DNA of 64,000 nucleotides, taken from positions 1,425,526-1,489,525 of the forward strand of contig NZ_JMIT01000001.1 of the NCBI RefSeq assembly GCF_000731675.1. The letters are read 5' to 3'. Source of the DNA: Pseudomonas capeferrum (GTDB lineage Bacteria > Pseudomonadota > Gammaproteobacteria > Pseudomonadales > Pseudomonadaceae). Shown here piece after piece: positions 62,713 through 64,000 of this stretch; the first letter of the stretch is position 1; each line of letters starts with the position of its first letter. The translations under genes were made by a program, and so were the position numbers. Below the pieces are notes generated by a model. The model saw nothing but the letters and a program-made list of their open reading frames with translations. It made no database searches and was not told the origin of the DNA.

Positions 62713-63642
62713 ATGACCACCGATATGCTTGCCGGAGCCAGGAAGAGTTATCTGCTGTCAATCAAGGACCCTAATGCCAGCACCGGCCTGCTCAATGACC
62801 TTCTGGATCGCGCCGAGAAACAAACTCCGGAGCTGCTGTTGCCCTTCGAGCCAGGGGTTGGGAAAAATGCCCTTGACCTCGACCCCGTGAGCTGGAGTGC
62901 AGACTACCTGACTCGTCAAATGTGGCTCACTCAGCAGAACTTCGCCCGGGAGCGCATTGAGCACTTGCTTGCCGTTCGCGAGCATCTGCGCAAAACCGGG
63001 GTGAAAGGTTTTGTGCCTACGCAAACGCCTTCAGAACCTCAAACCGAGAGTGACGTCAACGTGCAGTCAAACTATGAGCCCTCCTCCAACCTCAGGAAGT
63101 TCGTACAGGAAGGCGAGCTGCTCACCATCCGGACCGCCCTTCGCATGGAACTGGATGACAATCGCCTGACCTCTGCCGACCTCCGTGCTGCATTGACCTG
63201 GGCGGTCAAGCAGGTTCCAGCGCTTCTGGAAGCTTATTCTGAGAAGTCATTCGCTCGCGCGATGGAGTCGGACCAGAAGCTGTGGACGAGCGAGTACTAT
63301 GAGCTGCAGGTTGTCTACCTCAAGACCAACTACGCCCAGGAACGCTTCCTGCACCTCATCGAAGTACGTGACCTGTTGCGCCATCAAGGCGTAGACGGCT
63401 TCGCGCCCGTGCAACCGAAACCACGTGCCAGTGCCAGTGCGAACGCTGGCCAAGCCGCACCCGCTTCGCACCGCCCTCAACCGCAGAATTCCCGGTCACA
63501 ACAGTCGCACCAGGCTAACCAAGGCCACCAATCGCAACCCCGCGCCGCAGACAACGACCGCAAGCCAGTCTTCAAAGCCGCTTTGCTTGTCGGCGGCGCC
63601 CTGGCTGCGCTGGTGGTCTTCCTGGTTGCGCTGGTGAAATAA
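62713..63642 (+). CDS. Tail-anchored protein with two internal repeats, dynamin operon
   Basis: A 309-residue protein I do not recognise. Two homologous units of about 77 residues lie at 27-103 and 157-233, both with (A)xKQxPxLL and ending RxxLRxxGVxGFxPxQ, offset by 130 residues. A Pro/Gln/Ser/His-rich linker (235-282) precedes a single membrane helix at 288-308, which ends three residues from the C-terminus (tail anchor, no signal peptide). GGAGCCCC precedes the ATG, 11 nt after the long GTPase. It may tether the GTPases to the inner membrane. Confidence 0.85.
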   Translation: MTTDMLAGARKSYLLSIKDPNASTGLLNDLLDRAEKQTPELLLPFEPGVGKNALDLDPVSWSADYLTRQMWLTQQNFARERIEHLLAVREHLRKTGVKGFVPTQTPSEPQTESDVNVQSNYEPSSNLRKFVQEGELLTIRTALRMELDDNRLTSADLRAALTWAVKQVPALLEAYSEKSFARAMESDQKLWTSEYYELQVVYLKTNYAQERFLHLIEVRDLLRHQGVDGFAPVQPKPRASASANAGQAAPASHRPQPQNSRSQQSHQANQGHQSQPRAADNDRKPVFKAALLVGGALAALVVFLVALVK

Positions 63643-63646
63643 CGCC

Positions 63647-64000
63647 ATGGCAACCTCGACCCTGACCCCGCTGGCAATCCGCGAAATCCAGCAAAACGCC
63701 ACGCTCACCCTGGCCGCTGGGCGTGCGCTGATCAATCGCAGCTACCTGAGCGAACTGGAGCAGTACCCGGTCATCGCTTCAAACCAGCGCATCAGCCTGA
63801 ACCGCGCCAGCGACCTGCGGATATTCCGCGTCGAGCGCATCGTCCAGGACAACAAGCAGTCGGTGCTGGAAAGTACCACTGCCGCCTATACCGCACTGGG
63901 CGCCGCTGGCTATACGGTGTTCCTGTTCCTGCGCTCCAATGGCATCGAGACTGAGCTGTTCATTGGCACCCGTGGCGAACCCGGCAAGATGCTCGGCCAC
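63647..64000 (+). CDS. N-terminal fragment of a fourth gene in the dynamin operon
   Basis: 118 codons to the window end, with no stop. It starts 4 nt after the previous stop, with a weak ribosome site, so it is likely coupled. The sequence has alpha/beta character; LESTTAAYTALGAAGYTVFLFL then ETELFIGTRG resembles the N-terminal domain found before HerA/FtsK-like or other large ATPases, but I cannot confirm it on this fragment. No signal peptide. Confidence 0.8.
   Translation, partial: MATSTLTPLAIREIQQNATLTLAAGRALINRSYLSELEQYPVIASNQRISLNRASDLRIFRVERIVQDNKQSVLESTTAAYTALGAAGYTVFLFLRSNGIETELFIGTRGEPGKMLGH

Overview
The window looks like chromosomal DNA of the Pseudomonas putida group. It is GC-rich with dense, mostly short-spaced operons. 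It carries a complete Fap functional-amyloid operon, a urease operon with a HupE/UreJ gene, GlxA-type AraC, XRE-cupin and LysR regulators, and REP-like hairpins between genes. No rRNA, tRNA or CRISPR array was seen. Most of the sequence is ordinary core or flexible genome. The last 6 kb is accessory.

Layout. 1-2.1 kb: a DsbA-fold isomerase (cut by the window edge) and an atypical SDR, divergent from a TetR gene and a secreted HExxH protein. 2.1-7.1 kb: BASS transporter, class C beta-lactamase, several small proteins, UPF0145 and an EamA exporter. 7.2-13 kb: a divergent catabolic locus with class II aldolase and binding protein on one side and an Old-Yellow-Enzyme/FeS flavoprotein, XRE-cupin and GlxA regulators on the other. 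13-20.7 kb: NADH dehydrogenase-like flavoprotein, azoR/LysR, YjbR, DUF1294, uppP, a sigma-28-type chemoreceptor, and pnuC with an NR-kinase-like gene. 20.7-26.4 kb: fapABCDEF, with a sigma-54-like promoter and an upstream palindrome. 26.5-29.6 kb: an LTA-synthase-like enzyme and a DUF899 protein.

29.6-35.2 kb: urease operon ureDABCEJFG on the minus strand, with a sigma-54-like promoter. 35.4-40.5 kb: a lone tyrosine recombinase, a 16-bp inverted repeat, and a two-gene repair operon (Fan1 nuclease plus a Cas4-like-nuclease/XPD-type helicase). 40.6-52.4 kb: sugar-acid catabolism, with a galactarate-dehydratase/dioxovalerate-dehydrogenase/FAH operon, two LysR genes, an L-fuconate dehydratase and two MFS transporters. 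It has a canonical LysR box and a Crc/Hfq-type CA motif. 52.4-55.2 kb: a MocR-like protein that lacks the PLP lysine, coupled to an unrecognised protein. 55.2-57.8 kb: an AT-richer intergenic stretch, then a quinone oxidoreductase and its divergent LysR.

57.8-64 kb: a gene-poor stretch with an IS21 istB relic, then a tightly coupled operon: short dynamin-like GTPase, long dynamin-like GTPase, a tail-anchored protein with two internal repeats, and the start of a fourth gene. This cassette, next to transposon debris, is the best candidate in the window for an undescribed system, possibly membrane remodelling or phage defence. It runs past the right edge.
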